From: a bacterium | GTDB lineage: Bacteria > Electryoneota > RPQS01 | DNA length: 27,797 nt | NCBI GenBank assembly: GCA_016721565.1 | Contig: JADKHW010000038.1 | Location: forward strand, 1-27,797 | Direction: 5' to 3' | Made by a program: the position numbers and the translations under genes | The notes under the pieces: model-generated | What the model saw: only the letters and a program-made list of their open reading frames with translations | The model's database searches: none | Told to the model about the DNA's origin: nothing | Shown: positions 1 to 8,322 of the stretch, piece by piece | Layout of the letters: the number at the start of each line of letters is the position of its first letter | Position numbering within the stretch: the first letter of the stretch is position 1

Positions 1-63
1 ATTGCGGTGAAGGGGGAAGGTGCTTTCATCATGGCGAGCCTCCTAAAGATAGTTGTCCCGTGC

Positions 64-90
64 TGCACCGTCCTTGTTGGTGCACCGTCC
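64..90. repeat. short direct and inverted repeat
   Basis: The 10-mer TGCACCGTCC occurs at 64-73 and again at 81-90, and TGCACC (64-69) can pair with GGTGCA (79-84) around a 9-nt loop. It lies in the 213-bp gene-free stretch at the window edge. No gene was recognised in that stretch. It may be a degraded hairpin repeat; the function is unknown. Confidence 0.3.
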
Positions 91-213
91 CTGTACCAAA
101 GTTAGGCACTCAATCTAACATTGTCAAGCACATTTTAAGAACTCTTGAAAGTCTCCGTCATAAAGTGCACAACATAAGATAAATTAATATCTTGTACCGT
201 GTCTGCTGAATCT

Positions 214-840
214 TTATCTCCTCCGTAGCACCAAAGCAATCTCTCGCCCATGCCCTTGCGCGTAGGCAAGCTTAATCCACAGCATCGCCAAAGATTCAAG
301 ATGATGCGCCATCGAAAGTGGACCCGCATCAATCGTATCAAAACCCAACTCATCCGAGAGTAATTTCACAGAGGCCTTTGCCACAGCATTGCTGCCGCAC
401 AAAAACATCACGCTCTTCCGTTTGTCATAAACGGGATTCTGCATGTTGTTGAAGCCAGTCGTGTTGAAACACTTCACAACATGCGCTTGCGGCTGTGCTT
501 TTTGTATCTCTTCAGCCCCTGAAGTATCTCCGCCAACCGACAATCCCGTCAACCCCGGCGCAATCGGATTCGTCGCATCCACGATCACCTTTCCCGCCAA
601 TGGTCCGCACGTTTTCATCAACGTCAGCGCTGCCTTATACGGAGTTGCCATGACCACCAGTTCGCCCCACTCTAAGGCTACTCCAATAGTCGCTATCTTC
701 ACCGGTTTTTGCTCCGGGTCCACCACAAGCTGGTCAGCCTCGGGCTTCCGCACACCGAACATCATCTCATGAACTCCCTCGTTCCAACGGTACCCGAGGG
801 CCTTGCCAACGTTGCCCATCCCAATAATCGCAATCTTCAT
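214..840 (-). CDS. NADPH-dependent F420 reductase-like (NAD(P)-binding) protein
   Basis: 208-residue Rossmann-fold protein of the F420-dependent NADP oxidoreductase family (PF03807 type). The N-terminus MKIAIIGMGNVGKALG carries the dinucleotide-binding GxGxxG-like loop. It is followed by GVRKPEAD, where NADP-binding members have a basic residue after the second strand, then VDATNP and a C-terminal AQGHGREIALVL segment typical of the family end. The start was placed at the internal ATG (838-840) because GGAG sits 8 nt upstream and the Rossmann strand begins there; the open frame continues 26 codons further without family sequence. Family members move hydride between NADP and F420 or related substrates, but many bacterial members have no proven substrate. 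The gene appears intact and monocistronic. Confidence 0.85.
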   Translation of the reverse strand: MKIAIIGMGNVGKALGYRWNEGVHEMMFGVRKPEADQLVVDPEQKPVKIATIGVALEWGELVVMATPYKAALTLMKTCGPLAGKVIVDATNPIAPGLTGLSVGGDTSGAEEIQKAQPQAHVVKCFNTTGFNNMQNPVYDKRKSVMFLCGSNAVAKASVKLLSDELGFDTIDAGPLSMAHHLESLAMLWIKLAYAQGHGREIALVLRRR

Positions 841-890
841 GGTCCATCTCCGGATCGTATGTTCATAGAAAGTAGCTATAATTTGGACAA

Positions 891-916
891 AAGAAAAGGG
901 CACCACTAAAGCGCCC
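891..916 (-). terminator. weak Rho-independent terminator candidate
   Basis: On the minus strand a 4-bp GGGC/GCCC stem with an 11-nt loop is followed by TTTTCTTTT, about 55 nt after the stop of the beta-helix gene. The stem is short, so this is tentative. Confidence 0.3.
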
Positions 917-969
917 AAAATTTTTCATCTCATTCACTAAGCACCGTTTTCCTGCCCGGTCTGATGTTG

Positions 970-2210
970 CTATTTCAAATACAACACCTTCTTCGTCTCG
1001 GCATATAGGTGATCCTTCGCCCGCAAAAAGTACACTCCCGCCGCAAGACCATTTGGTGCGTCAAAATTGAGTGTCCCACGCGACGTTCTTCCCGAATAAA
1101 GTAGGGCAACTTCTCTACCTAACAGATCAAATAACCGAATCTCAAAATCCGGTCCGGTCATGCCGTAGAGTTCAATCCTGAATTCGCTGTTGAACGGGTT
1201 GGGATAGACACCTGGGATGAACCAAGTCGAAGGCACAGGCCAATGCCACTCATCTGCCGGATTAGGCAAGATGGTGGTGTCCAATATCTCGTCTTCACTG
1301 CTTAGCCAGGATCGTAAATGGTAGCTGCATTCGTCGTGTCACCTAATCCGACAGAATTGCGTTCGGGTTCATATGGACCCGATGAGTCCCCAATAATTAT
1401 GAAGGGCGTAACAGGACAAGCCTTACAGTTCGTCACCAGTAAACAGCCTTGCCATCATTTCCGATGAACGCGTTATACTCACAGCATTCGCACCAACCCG
1501 CGAAAGGGCGAATAATCCTCCCGCCAGACCCACTCCGCGAACCCTGCACAATTGTAGGTTCAACTCGCCGCCAAACATTGCAATTTCCACAGGTCTGTCA
1601 AAACCTCCGAAGACGGAGCCGTTTTGTCCAATGTCGCACTCATTAAACGATACCGTGCTGAGTCTTCCTCGAAGCACACGACCAATGCTTGCCGCATCAT
1701 TCTGGTAGAAGGAACATCGGTCAAGGATGACTTCCGAGTTGTCAGCGAATATGGCGCCGCCGTTCATTGCATAACAATAGCTAAAGATGCAATCGCTGAT
1801 CTCAACGGTTCGATTTTTCACGAAAAGTCCGCCGCCGAATCTGGAAGTGTCGTCTCCGGTAGCTCGCCCTTGAGTGACTGTAAGACCGACAATTCGAAGA
1901 ATTGTTCCTTCTGATAACGAGGTATCGGCGGTTAAGCACCGTTGCGCTGAGTCTGCCTGACTTGGCTGAATGATGGTAGAAGAAATTAGCGAAGTATCCG
2001 CGTTGAATAGACATTCGCTCCCGATTGTAACACCGGCGGGTGGAATATGGAACGAACCAGAATACGTTCCCGGACGACAAACGATTGTGTCGTTCGCATT
2101 AATGCCGTCAAGAGCAGCTGTAGATTCGGGTAATCATCGGGCACAAAATGAACGGTGGCAAGTGTCGACTGCGTAAAAGCAATCGCGAAAAGCAAAATTG
2201 TGTATGCCAT
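970..2210 (-). CDS. T9SS-sorted right-handed beta-helix protein, frameshifted
   Basis: Secreted protein broken by small indels. The start ATG (2208-2210) has GGAGGGAA upstream and encodes the signal peptide MAYTILLFAIAFTQSTLA, then VHFVPDDYPNLQ, the usual opening of bacterial beta-helix surface proteins. Restoring one G near 2118-2124 lets the frame continue as AALDGINANDTIVCRPGTYSG and on through beta-helix coils (for example GGGLFVKNRTVEISDCIF and MNGGAIFADNSEVILDRCSF) to about 1430. At least two more shifts (about 1430 and 1300) separate this from the C-terminus, which is a T9SS type A sorting domain: YPNPFNSEF, LFDLLGREV, GLAAGVYFLRA and a Lys end. The gene follows the small secreted protein by 2 bp. 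Its job at the cell surface is unknown. The product is probably intact in the organism if the indels are sequencing errors; otherwise it is a pseudogene. Confidence 0.75.
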
Positions 2211-2212
2211 GC

Positions 2213-2644
2213 TCAATTCCCTCCTTCGCACTTTGTGGAAGGATTGAGCGTTGCGGGAGAATAGAAAAGCACTGCCGCTTTGCCCGATAAGCTGCTTGCG
2301 CCTTCGCAAGATTCGCTGGCCGCCTTAAGACGCAAAATGCTTCCCTTGGGTAGGCCGCCAACATTCTTGAATACGATTACATTTGCGCAGCCGCATTTCA
2401 TGGATTGCGCTGCCAGCAAAATGCCGATTCCGGTATCTTCGACCTCGACATAAAAATGTTCATTGCCCGGCAATTCGTAATAAACATAAATTGCCTCGGT
2501 CGCGCAGGGCAAGGTGAAATCCGCCGACGTGCTTAAACCATCCCCGCTCCAATCAGTTACCGAGACCTCCCAAGCGCACTCCCCAAAAGAAAGCCCCGTC
2601 ATCAACAGCATCGCCAAAGAAACTGACAACCGCTTAACGAACAT
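2213..2644 (-). CDS. small Cys-containing secreted protein, unknown function
   Basis: 143-residue protein that I do not recognise. It begins with a clear signal peptide, MFVKRLSVSLAMLLMTGLSFG, with predicted cleavage before ECAW. The mature part is acidic, contains several Cys (ECAW, LPCATE, MKCGCANV, ESCEG, TKCEGG) and looks beta-rich (EAIYVYYELPGNEHFYVEVED). The start was chosen at the ATG at 2642-2644 with GAGAGG upstream; the longer open frame adds 39 residues lacking secretion character. The end of this gene carries the ribosome binding site of the beta-helix gene 2 bp downstream, so the two are almost certainly co-translated. It could be a partner or carrier of the beta-helix surface protein, but that is inference from context only. 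Confidence 0.7.
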   Translation of the reverse strand: MFVKRLSVSLAMLLMTGLSFGECAWEVSVTDWSGDGLSTSADFTLPCATEAIYVYYELPGNEHFYVEVEDTGIGILLAAQSMKCGCANVIVFKNVGGLPKGSILRLKAASESCEGASSLSGKAAVLFYSPATLNPSTKCEGGN

Positions 2645-2702
2645 ACCCAACCTCTCTTTCTGCTCGTGTTTTACAGCCGCAGACTTCACCCCTAATTTTA
2701 AG

Positions 2703-2730
2703 AATATAGTACTTCTTCGGATAACTGCAA
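2703..2730 (-). promoter_or_regulatory. sigma70-like promoter for the small secreted protein / beta-helix unit
   Basis: On the minus strand TTGCAG (2725-2730) is followed after 16 nt by TATATT (2703-2708), about 60 nt before the ATG at 2644. Spacing and position fit a promoter. It is a visual match only. Confidence 0.4.
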
Positions 2731-2875
2731 TATCCAAGTCGAGTTTGTGCAAAAACCTCAATCGCTAAGGTTCTTATAAAGTTTAACTTAATATCATTTC
2801 TTATGCCCCCATTTGCTAATCTGCCCTACGACCCGTAAATTTCAACTTTCCAAGCTGCAAATCAAGGAGAACCGC

Positions 2876-3427
2876 ATGGGATTCTTTATTTTCTTGGGCA
2901 TCGTGGTCGTAATCGTGCTCTGGGTTATGAGCATGTACAACGGCCTCGTTACCCTGCGCAACCAAGTCAAAGGCGCTTGGTCACAGATTGACGTCCAGTT
3001 GAAGCGCCGCCACGACCTCATCCCCAATTTAGTCGAAGTCGTCAAGGACTATATGTCCTACGAGCAGGAGACGCTCGAAAAGGTAATCAAAGCACGCAAC
3101 ACCGCCGTCTCAGCACAAGGTCCAGCCGCTGTGTCCGCCGCCGAAAATCAGGTGACCGGCGCATTGCGTCAACTCTTTGCCGTGTTTGAAAACTATCCTG
3201 ATCTGAAAGCCAATCAGAACGTGATGAAGCTGCAAGAAGAACTTACATCGACTGAAAACAAGATCGCCTTTGCACGGCAGTACTACAACGACACGGTGAT
3301 GACCTATAACACCAAGCAGGAACTCTTCCCGGCCAATCTGTTTGCCTCAGGCCTCGGTTTCAAGAAAGAAGAATACTACCAAGTTCCCGAAGAAGAAAAG
3401 CAGAATGTGAAGGTTGACTTGCGGTGA
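2876..3427 (+). CDS. lemA: LemA family protein
   Basis: 183-residue LemA-family protein. It has one N-terminal membrane helix (FFIFLGIVVVIVLWVMSM) and then the long helical bundle of the family, with hallmark sequences VKGAWSQIDVQLKRRHDLIP, NLVEVVKDYM, ELTSTENKIAFARQYYND and PANLFASGLGF. The start is the ATG preceded by AAGGAGA, 6 nt away; the open frame begins 21 codons earlier without a site. LemA proteins are inner-membrane proteins of uncertain molecular role, often encoded beside an M48 peptidase, as here: the stop overlaps the GTG start of htpX by 4 bp, so they are translationally coupled. The gene is intact. Confidence 0.93.
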   Translation: MGFFIFLGIVVVIVLWVMSMYNGLVTLRNQVKGAWSQIDVQLKRRHDLIPNLVEVVKDYMSYEQETLEKVIKARNTAVSAQGPAAVSAAENQVTGALRQLFAVFENYPDLKANQNVMKLQEELTSTENKIAFARQYYNDTVMTYNTKQELFPANLFASGLGFKKEEYYQVPEEEKQNVKVDLR

Positions 3428-4390
3428 GTGATTACCGCCGCGATTTTGCCGCAGAGATACGCTCCAACAAGCGGAAGTCGGTGATTCTCTTCATCGGGCT
3501 TCCGCTTTTGCTTATGGCGCTCTGTTGGGTCATTGGCCGTACATATGACTACGGTGACTTTGGCTTGCCCGTCGGTTTCATCGTAGCCGTTTCCGTGATG
3601 CTCATCACATACTTCCTCGGCGATGACATCATTCTTGGTTTCACCGGTGCACGCGAAGCCACGTGGGAGAGCGATCAAGTACTCTTCAACGTCGTCGACG
3701 AAATGCGCATTGCCGCCGGGCTGCCCATGCCGCGCGTGTATGTCATTGATTCATTTGCGCTCAATGCGTTCGCAACAGGCTGGAGTCCCGACAATGCAGC
3801 TGTCGCTGTGACGCGAGGTTTGATTGAAAAACTCGACCGTGACGAACTGCAAGGTGTGATCGCACACGAGATGGGCCACGTTGCCAATCTCGATATTCGT
3901 TATGCTCTTAGTCTCAACGATGGTCGGAGCAATTGCACTCATCGCGGACGGCTACCGCAGAACACTCTGGTTCGGCAGCGGCAGAACAGGCCGCGCATCC
4001 AGCAAAGATAGTTCAAAAGGAATTATTCTTGTCATCGGAATTGTGCTCTCAATTCTTGCTCCGATTGCCGCACTCATCATGCAAGCATCAATCTCAAGAA
4101 AACGTGAGTATCTCGCCGATGCAACCTCCGCTCGTCTAACACGCAATCCCATCGGACTCGCAAGCGCGCTCGCCAAGATTGAACAATCCATGCAAGTGAA
4201 CCCGTTGCCGTGGATCAATCGCGCCACCGTCCATCTCTTTATCGTTAATCCCCTCCGCAACGATGAGATGCAAAAGAGTCTCATCTTCTCTACCCATCCC
4301 CCCACGAATGACCGTATCACCCGCCTCCGCGCTATGGCCAGCATGCAGGGGAAATCAGGGACAACCTACCTGAGTGAAATAGTCACATAA
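3424..4390 (+). CDS. htpX: M48B zinc metallopeptidase HtpX, frameshifted
   Basis: Membrane-bound HtpX-like metalloprotease involved in membrane protein quality control. The N-terminal part has two membrane helices (about residues 19-38 and 46-68) and the zinc motif HEMGH at residues 148-152. After NLDIRY the frame is lost at about 3902. The continuation in another frame, MLLVSTMVGAIALIADG, matches the expected next helix, and the third zinc ligand is in KREYLADA. The join is explained by loss of one AT in a TATAT run (IRY-MLL), since restoring 2 bases gives the family's spacing. The GTG start overlaps the lemA stop by 4 bp. The last 100 residues include the family segment FSTHPPTNDRITRLRAM, so both ends are complete. 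Confidence 0.9.
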
Positions 4391-4752
4391 TCCCCAAGAT
4401 TTAGTCTGGCAGCTTGCAAAACGAACCAAATCTCTATATTTTAATTAAGCATGTTGTTTCGTATGTATTGCAATGATGTTCCGATGCACGATCAAACGTA
4501 GATTGTTCACATTTTGATTTTGTGAGTTTCCGATTTTGACTTAAAAAGTCTGGATAAGTAACTGGGCACAACGAAAACGAGACTACTGAAAACTCGCACT
4601 GTTCGGTACCTCCATTTGTCCACGATGCTTTATTGCTGACCCACCAATTTTAGACATCAATATCGCGTTCTCTAAGAATAGTGATTGACAGTTAGAGATT
4701 AAGTATTCTGCTGGCACGATTAACCTACTATTAATGATTCGGAGGGAAGGGC
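4391..4752. other. gene-free interval upstream of the lectin-domain gene
   Basis: 362 bp, visibly AT-rich. No credible coding frame, strong terminator or repeat was seen. It should hold the promoter of the 4753 gene, but I found no box pair with good spacing. The last bases carry its ribosome binding site (GGAGGGAAGG at 4741-4750). Confidence 0.5.
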
Positions 4753-6750
4753 ATGATTCGCAATCTAATTCAGTTAACAGTATTGATTGGCAGCTGTCAC
4801 ATACTGTTGGCACAACCTGCGATACCAGGATTGACCTATCGAGGTCATTTTGGAAGCTCGTTTTACTACCAGAGCAATTCGGTCTTGGATTGGGGTGATG
4901 CTGACAGGTTTTGTAGACAAGCTGGTGGTCACTTAGCGTGCATCGGAAGTGCCGCCGAGAATGCGGCATTGATTGGAATGATCGTAACCACCGCTTGGAT
5001 CGGCTTCAATGACTACGCAGTTAACGGCGAAGGTAATTTCCAGTGGGTATCGGGCGAACCCGCTATTTACACTCACTGGCAAGCCGGGCAACCAGACAAT
5101 AGTGCAACACGTCAAGACTTTGCACGGCTTCTTCCGTCCGGATTCTGGGATGACTGGTATGGAGTTGATGCTCAGCGGTTCGTGCTTGAAATTTCGTTTG
5201 ATAGTCCGCAGCTCGTTTATCCGGTTGGAAATGAAATCTGGCGTATCGGACAAAACGTTCCTATCAACTGGACCGTTAACCCGGCATACACTGACGTGAC
5301 AATTGAAGTCAATCGTGACTTTCCGTCTGGTGTTTGGGAAACCCTTTTAGTTAGTACTCCAAACGATGGTACTCAGAACTTGATTATTTCGGGCAGTGTA
5401 ACGAGCAATGCCAAATTCCGAGTTCGCTCAACAAGCGGTGATCTAATTGGACTCTCCATTGGCTATGTAACGATTCAGCGATCGCTTACAGGGTTTGTCC
5501 TGTTGGGCACGTTTGGAGGTCACGAGTACTATGTAAGCACGAGTTTTATTGATTGGTACTCTGCTCGTAGTAGTTGTATTTCAGCAGGTGGGCATCTCTT
5601 AACAATTAACTCGTCAGAAGAGAATGATTTCATTTACTTGAATCTGGCTGATGATCTTTGGACAGGACTAAATGATATTTCGGTCGAAGGTCATTTTGTT
5701 TGGGAAAGTGGCGAACCTGTCGTCTTCACTGATTGGGCGGCGGGTCGCCCTGATAATGCGGGCAATCAAGATGCCGTAATGAACACGTGGCTAACAATTG
5801 GTGCTGGCTGGGACGATCATTATACTTCCCAAGATTCGCGTTATGTACTCGAACTCGTGCCGGTTGATGAGGGTCCTGCTGATCCCGGTGTGCAGCTTAT
5901 ACCTGACAACCCGGATTTCCCCGGCCAACAGAATACACGTGTTTGCGCTACTCTAAGTGAAACAGAAGAAACCGTGATCACGGTGCTTGTTTCGGATGAA
6001 ACGAACGTACCGATGGTTCATATTTCTTCCGGCTGTTTAAATTGCGGCGAGCCGACTTGTCCGCCATTAAACCAATGGGTTTTCGACCAAAACGGTTGGC
6101 TGTTTGTTGACAATCCGCCTCGGTTTGTAAATACAATTTCAGCAGCTCCTGGGTCCAATGGAAGTTGTGTATGCATCAGTCTTGACTATGTTTTGCCAGT
6201 CGAGCTTACAGGGTTCAATGCGATCGGACACGAAAATGATGTTACTCTACATTGGGTAACTGCCTCTGAAACAAATGTTGATCACTTTGAGTTAATGAAA
6301 GATGGCTTGATCGCTGGTTATATGCAAGCCGAGAATAGTGCAACTGGGCATGACTACACTTGGATGGACCTGAATGTAGAATTCGGGCAGACATACCAAT
6401 ACACGCTTGTTTGCATTGACTTCGGCGGTGACCGTGCCGAAATCGGGTCGCTTGAATCTGGACTTGGTCAGTCAAGTACAGTGATTGACGAATTTTTGAT
6501 GCACCCCGCCTACCCAAACCCCTTCAACCCGAGCACGAGCATTTCGTTTGATCTTGCCCAAGCAAGCAACGTGCGCTTCCGCGTGTTCAATGTTATTGGA
6601 GAAGAAGTTGCATTCATCAACCTCGGCATGCTGCAAGTGGGTTCACATAAGTTCGAGTGGAATGCTTCTGCATTGGCCTCCGGGCTGTACTTTGGCAAGA
6701 TTGAAGCTGGCGCATTGACCGCCACCCAAAAACTCGTGCTGATGAAATAG
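4753..6750 (+). CDS. secreted protein with two C-type lectin domains and T9SS sorting tail
   Basis: 665-residue extracellular protein in one intact frame. Order: signal peptide 1-20 (ending CHILLA); C-type lectin-like domain 1 at about 34-147 (WIGFND 82-87, QPDN 113-116, WDDW 132-135); a Kre9/KNH-like beta domain at about 151-243 (SPQLVYPVGNEIWRIGQNVP); lectin-like domain 2 at about 253-367 (WTGLND 303-308, RPDN 332-335, WDDH 353-356); a Cys-containing beta region to about 480; an Fn3-like segment beginning VELTGFNAIG; and a T9SS type A domain (AYPNPFNPSTSISF, then GLYFGKIEAG and a Lys end). A GGAGGGAAGG site precedes the ATG and a strong terminator follows. QPD-type loops in eukaryotic C-type lectins bind galactose, but bacterial domains often do not bind sugar, so ligand type is open. 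Likely a cell-surface adhesin or glycan-binding protein. Confidence 0.9.
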   Translation: MIRNLIQLTVLIGSCHILLAQPAIPGLTYRGHFGSSFYYQSNSVLDWGDADRFCRQAGGHLACIGSAAENAALIGMIVTTAWIGFNDYAVNGEGNFQWVSGEPAIYTHWQAGQPDNSATRQDFARLLPSGFWDDWYGVDAQRFVLEISFDSPQLVYPVGNEIWRIGQNVPINWTVNPAYTDVTIEVNRDFPSGVWETLLVSTPNDGTQNLIISGSVTSNAKFRVRSTSGDLIGLSIGYVTIQRSLTGFVLLGTFGGHEYYVSTSFIDWYSARSSCISAGGHLLTINSSEENDFIYLNLADDLWTGLNDISVEGHFVWESGEPVVFTDWAAGRPDNAGNQDAVMNTWLTIGAGWDDHYTSQDSRYVLELVPVDEGPADPGVQLIPDNPDFPGQQNTRVCATLSETEETVITVLVSDETNVPMVHISSGCLNCGEPTCPPLNQWVFDQNGWLFVDNPPRFVNTISAAPGSNGSCVCISLDYVLPVELTGFNAIGHENDVTLHWVTASETNVDHFELMKDGLIAGYMQAENSATGHDYTWMDLNVEFGQTYQYTLVCIDFGGDRAEIGSLESGLGQSSTVIDEFLMHPAYPNPFNPSTSISFDLAQASNVRFRVFNVIGEEVAFINLGMLQVGSHKFEWNASALASGLYFGKIEAGALTATQKLVLMK

Positions 6751-6773
6751 TCTTTAGGAAAAGCTATGACTCA

Positions 6774-6804
6774 AAAGCCCCGGCGTTCCGCCGGGGCTTT
6801 CTTT
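6774..6804 (+). terminator. Rho-independent terminator
   Basis: Perfect 12-bp stem AAAGCCCCGGCG/CGCCGGGGCTTT with a TTC loop followed by CTTTATT, 24 nt after the lectin-domain gene stop. Confidence 0.9.
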
Positions 6805-6909
6805 ATTATGACAAACAATTCGTCGCAAAAGGAAATATGACAATAAATATCAGATTGAATTTACCACACCAGTTGCATTGACATTCCGTACAAACCCGCT
6901 TAACTTGGC

Positions 6910-6937
6910 TTGACAATTCAAATTAGATTCATAATTC
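6910..6937 (+). promoter_or_regulatory. sigma70-like promoter candidate
   Basis: TTGACA (6910-6915), a 16-nt spacer, then TAATTC (6932-6937), ending 16 nt before the ATG at 6954. This implies a very short leader, and no good ribosome binding site is visible there. Confidence 0.45.
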
Positions 6938-6953
6938 AACGTAAGCCTCCCAC

Positions 6954-8231
6954 ATGAAAAACCCACTGCTACATGTACAACGACTCCGAAATATCTTGCT
7001 TCTGCTGCCTCTGCTCTGCCTCGTACTCTTTACTAACAAGGCTGTTGCCCAAGACTGGTCAGCTATCGGCAACGGACTTCCGTTCTGGACTCACGCCGTC
7101 TGCGAATACAACGGCGAGATAATTGCCGGAGGAGAAGCGCCCGGCTTTTTGAAGCGTTTTGATGGCATCAACTGGGTGGACATTGGCGGCGGTGTTGATG
7201 GTCAAGTTAACGCACTCACGGTTTACAACGGTGAACTAATCGCTGCCGGACAATTCGTCAATGCGGGTGGAATTGAAGTCATGTTCATCGCGAAGTGGGA
7301 CGGCATCGAGTGGCTCGATCTCGAAGGCGGAACAAACAGCACTGTGTCGGCCCTGACGGTTTATAACGGCAATCTTATCGCAGGTGGATACTTCACCGAT
7401 GCGAACGGTCCTGCAAACTACATCGCTCAGTGGGATGGCCATGCTTGGTCAGCATTGGGTGCAGGTGCCGGCGGAACGCAAGGCCAAGTCCTGGCACTTA
7501 CTGTTTACCAAAACGAGGTTGATTGCCGCAGGATTCTTTACATCCGCAGGAGGAAACCCAGCCAACCACATTGCCAAATGGAATGGCACTACATGGTCTA
7601 CATTAGGTGGTGGAGTTGCGCAAATACTTTATGCTCTCACGCCGTATGGCTCAAATCTTGTAGCAGGTCCCGGCTTAGTTTGGAACGGTAGCACGTGGTC
7701 AACATTGGGAGTCGGACCAGGTGGTGGAACCTATGGTTACACGCTCTCGCTCTGTGCAAACGGAACGAATCTTTATGCAGGCGGTATCTTCACTTCAGCC
7801 GGAGGTAGTCCCGCAAGCAGCGTTGCAAAATGGGACGGTACTTCCTGGTCTAACATGAACGGTGGCGTGTTTCACCCGTCGCTCGCGGCAGTTTTTGTCG
7901 TCACACCATATCAGAATGGCTGCATTGCCGGCGGCATATTTTCCTCAGCAGGCGGCACAAGCACTTCGCATATCGCGCAATGGAGTGAAGCAGGATCGCC
8001 TCCTCCTCCGGCAATTAACGACCTCACCATTCTTCCTAATGGTAACAACGTGACACTTTCATGGAGCTCGCAGGTGGCCCGTATTTCTTGATTTATGAAG
8101 ATGTATCCTCCGAGGGAACGTTCACAAATCTGGTTGCCGCGCCAATGGATACCTTTGCCACCGTGCCCATCGACCCCGCGCAATCCGCTGAGCGTAGCTG
8201 CATCGTAATAGCATCCGAACAAATGCCCTAA
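6954..8231 (+). CDS. secreted WDG-repeat (propeller-like) protein, frameshifted
   Basis: Signal peptide MKNPLLHVQRLRNILLLLPL onward to KAVAQ, then five to six degenerate repeats of about 40-45 residues built on the pattern IAKWDG..W..LG.G....V.ALTVYNG.LIAGG.FT.AGG, as in beta-propeller-type surface proteins of FCB bacteria. The first frame fails at 7517-7518 (GAGGTTG for expected GAGTTG, one extra G) and resumes as LIAAGFFTSAGGNPANHIA. A second shift at 8063-8064 (one G missing, TGGAG for TGGGAG) restores ELAGGPYFLIYEDVSSEG and an end SCIVIASEQMP with stop at 8229-8231. The reconstructed product is about 425 residues. There is no T9SS tail; the C-terminus resembles an Fn3-like cap. The function is unknown and presumably extracellular. 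Confidence 0.75.
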
Positions 8232-8254
8232 CCTTATTTCACAAACGCGACACT

Positions 8255-8290
8255 AAAACGGCCACGACAATTGTCGTGGCCGTTTTTTTT
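8255..8290. terminator. bidirectional Rho-independent terminator
   Basis: Perfect 16-bp inverted repeat AAAACGGCCACGACAA/TTGTCGTGGCCGTTTT followed by four more T. It lies between convergent genes (stop 8231 on plus, stop 8323 on minus). The A run on the left and T run on the right allow termination in both directions. Confidence 0.9.
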
Positions 8291-8322
8291 CTCATAATCA
8301 AATCTGAGGTCGTTACCGTTGG

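Noticed and set aside
3881..4390. A second, independent M48-like gene
   Set aside because: It holds only the helix and third zinc ligand that the first frame lacks, and the join restores the exact family spacing.
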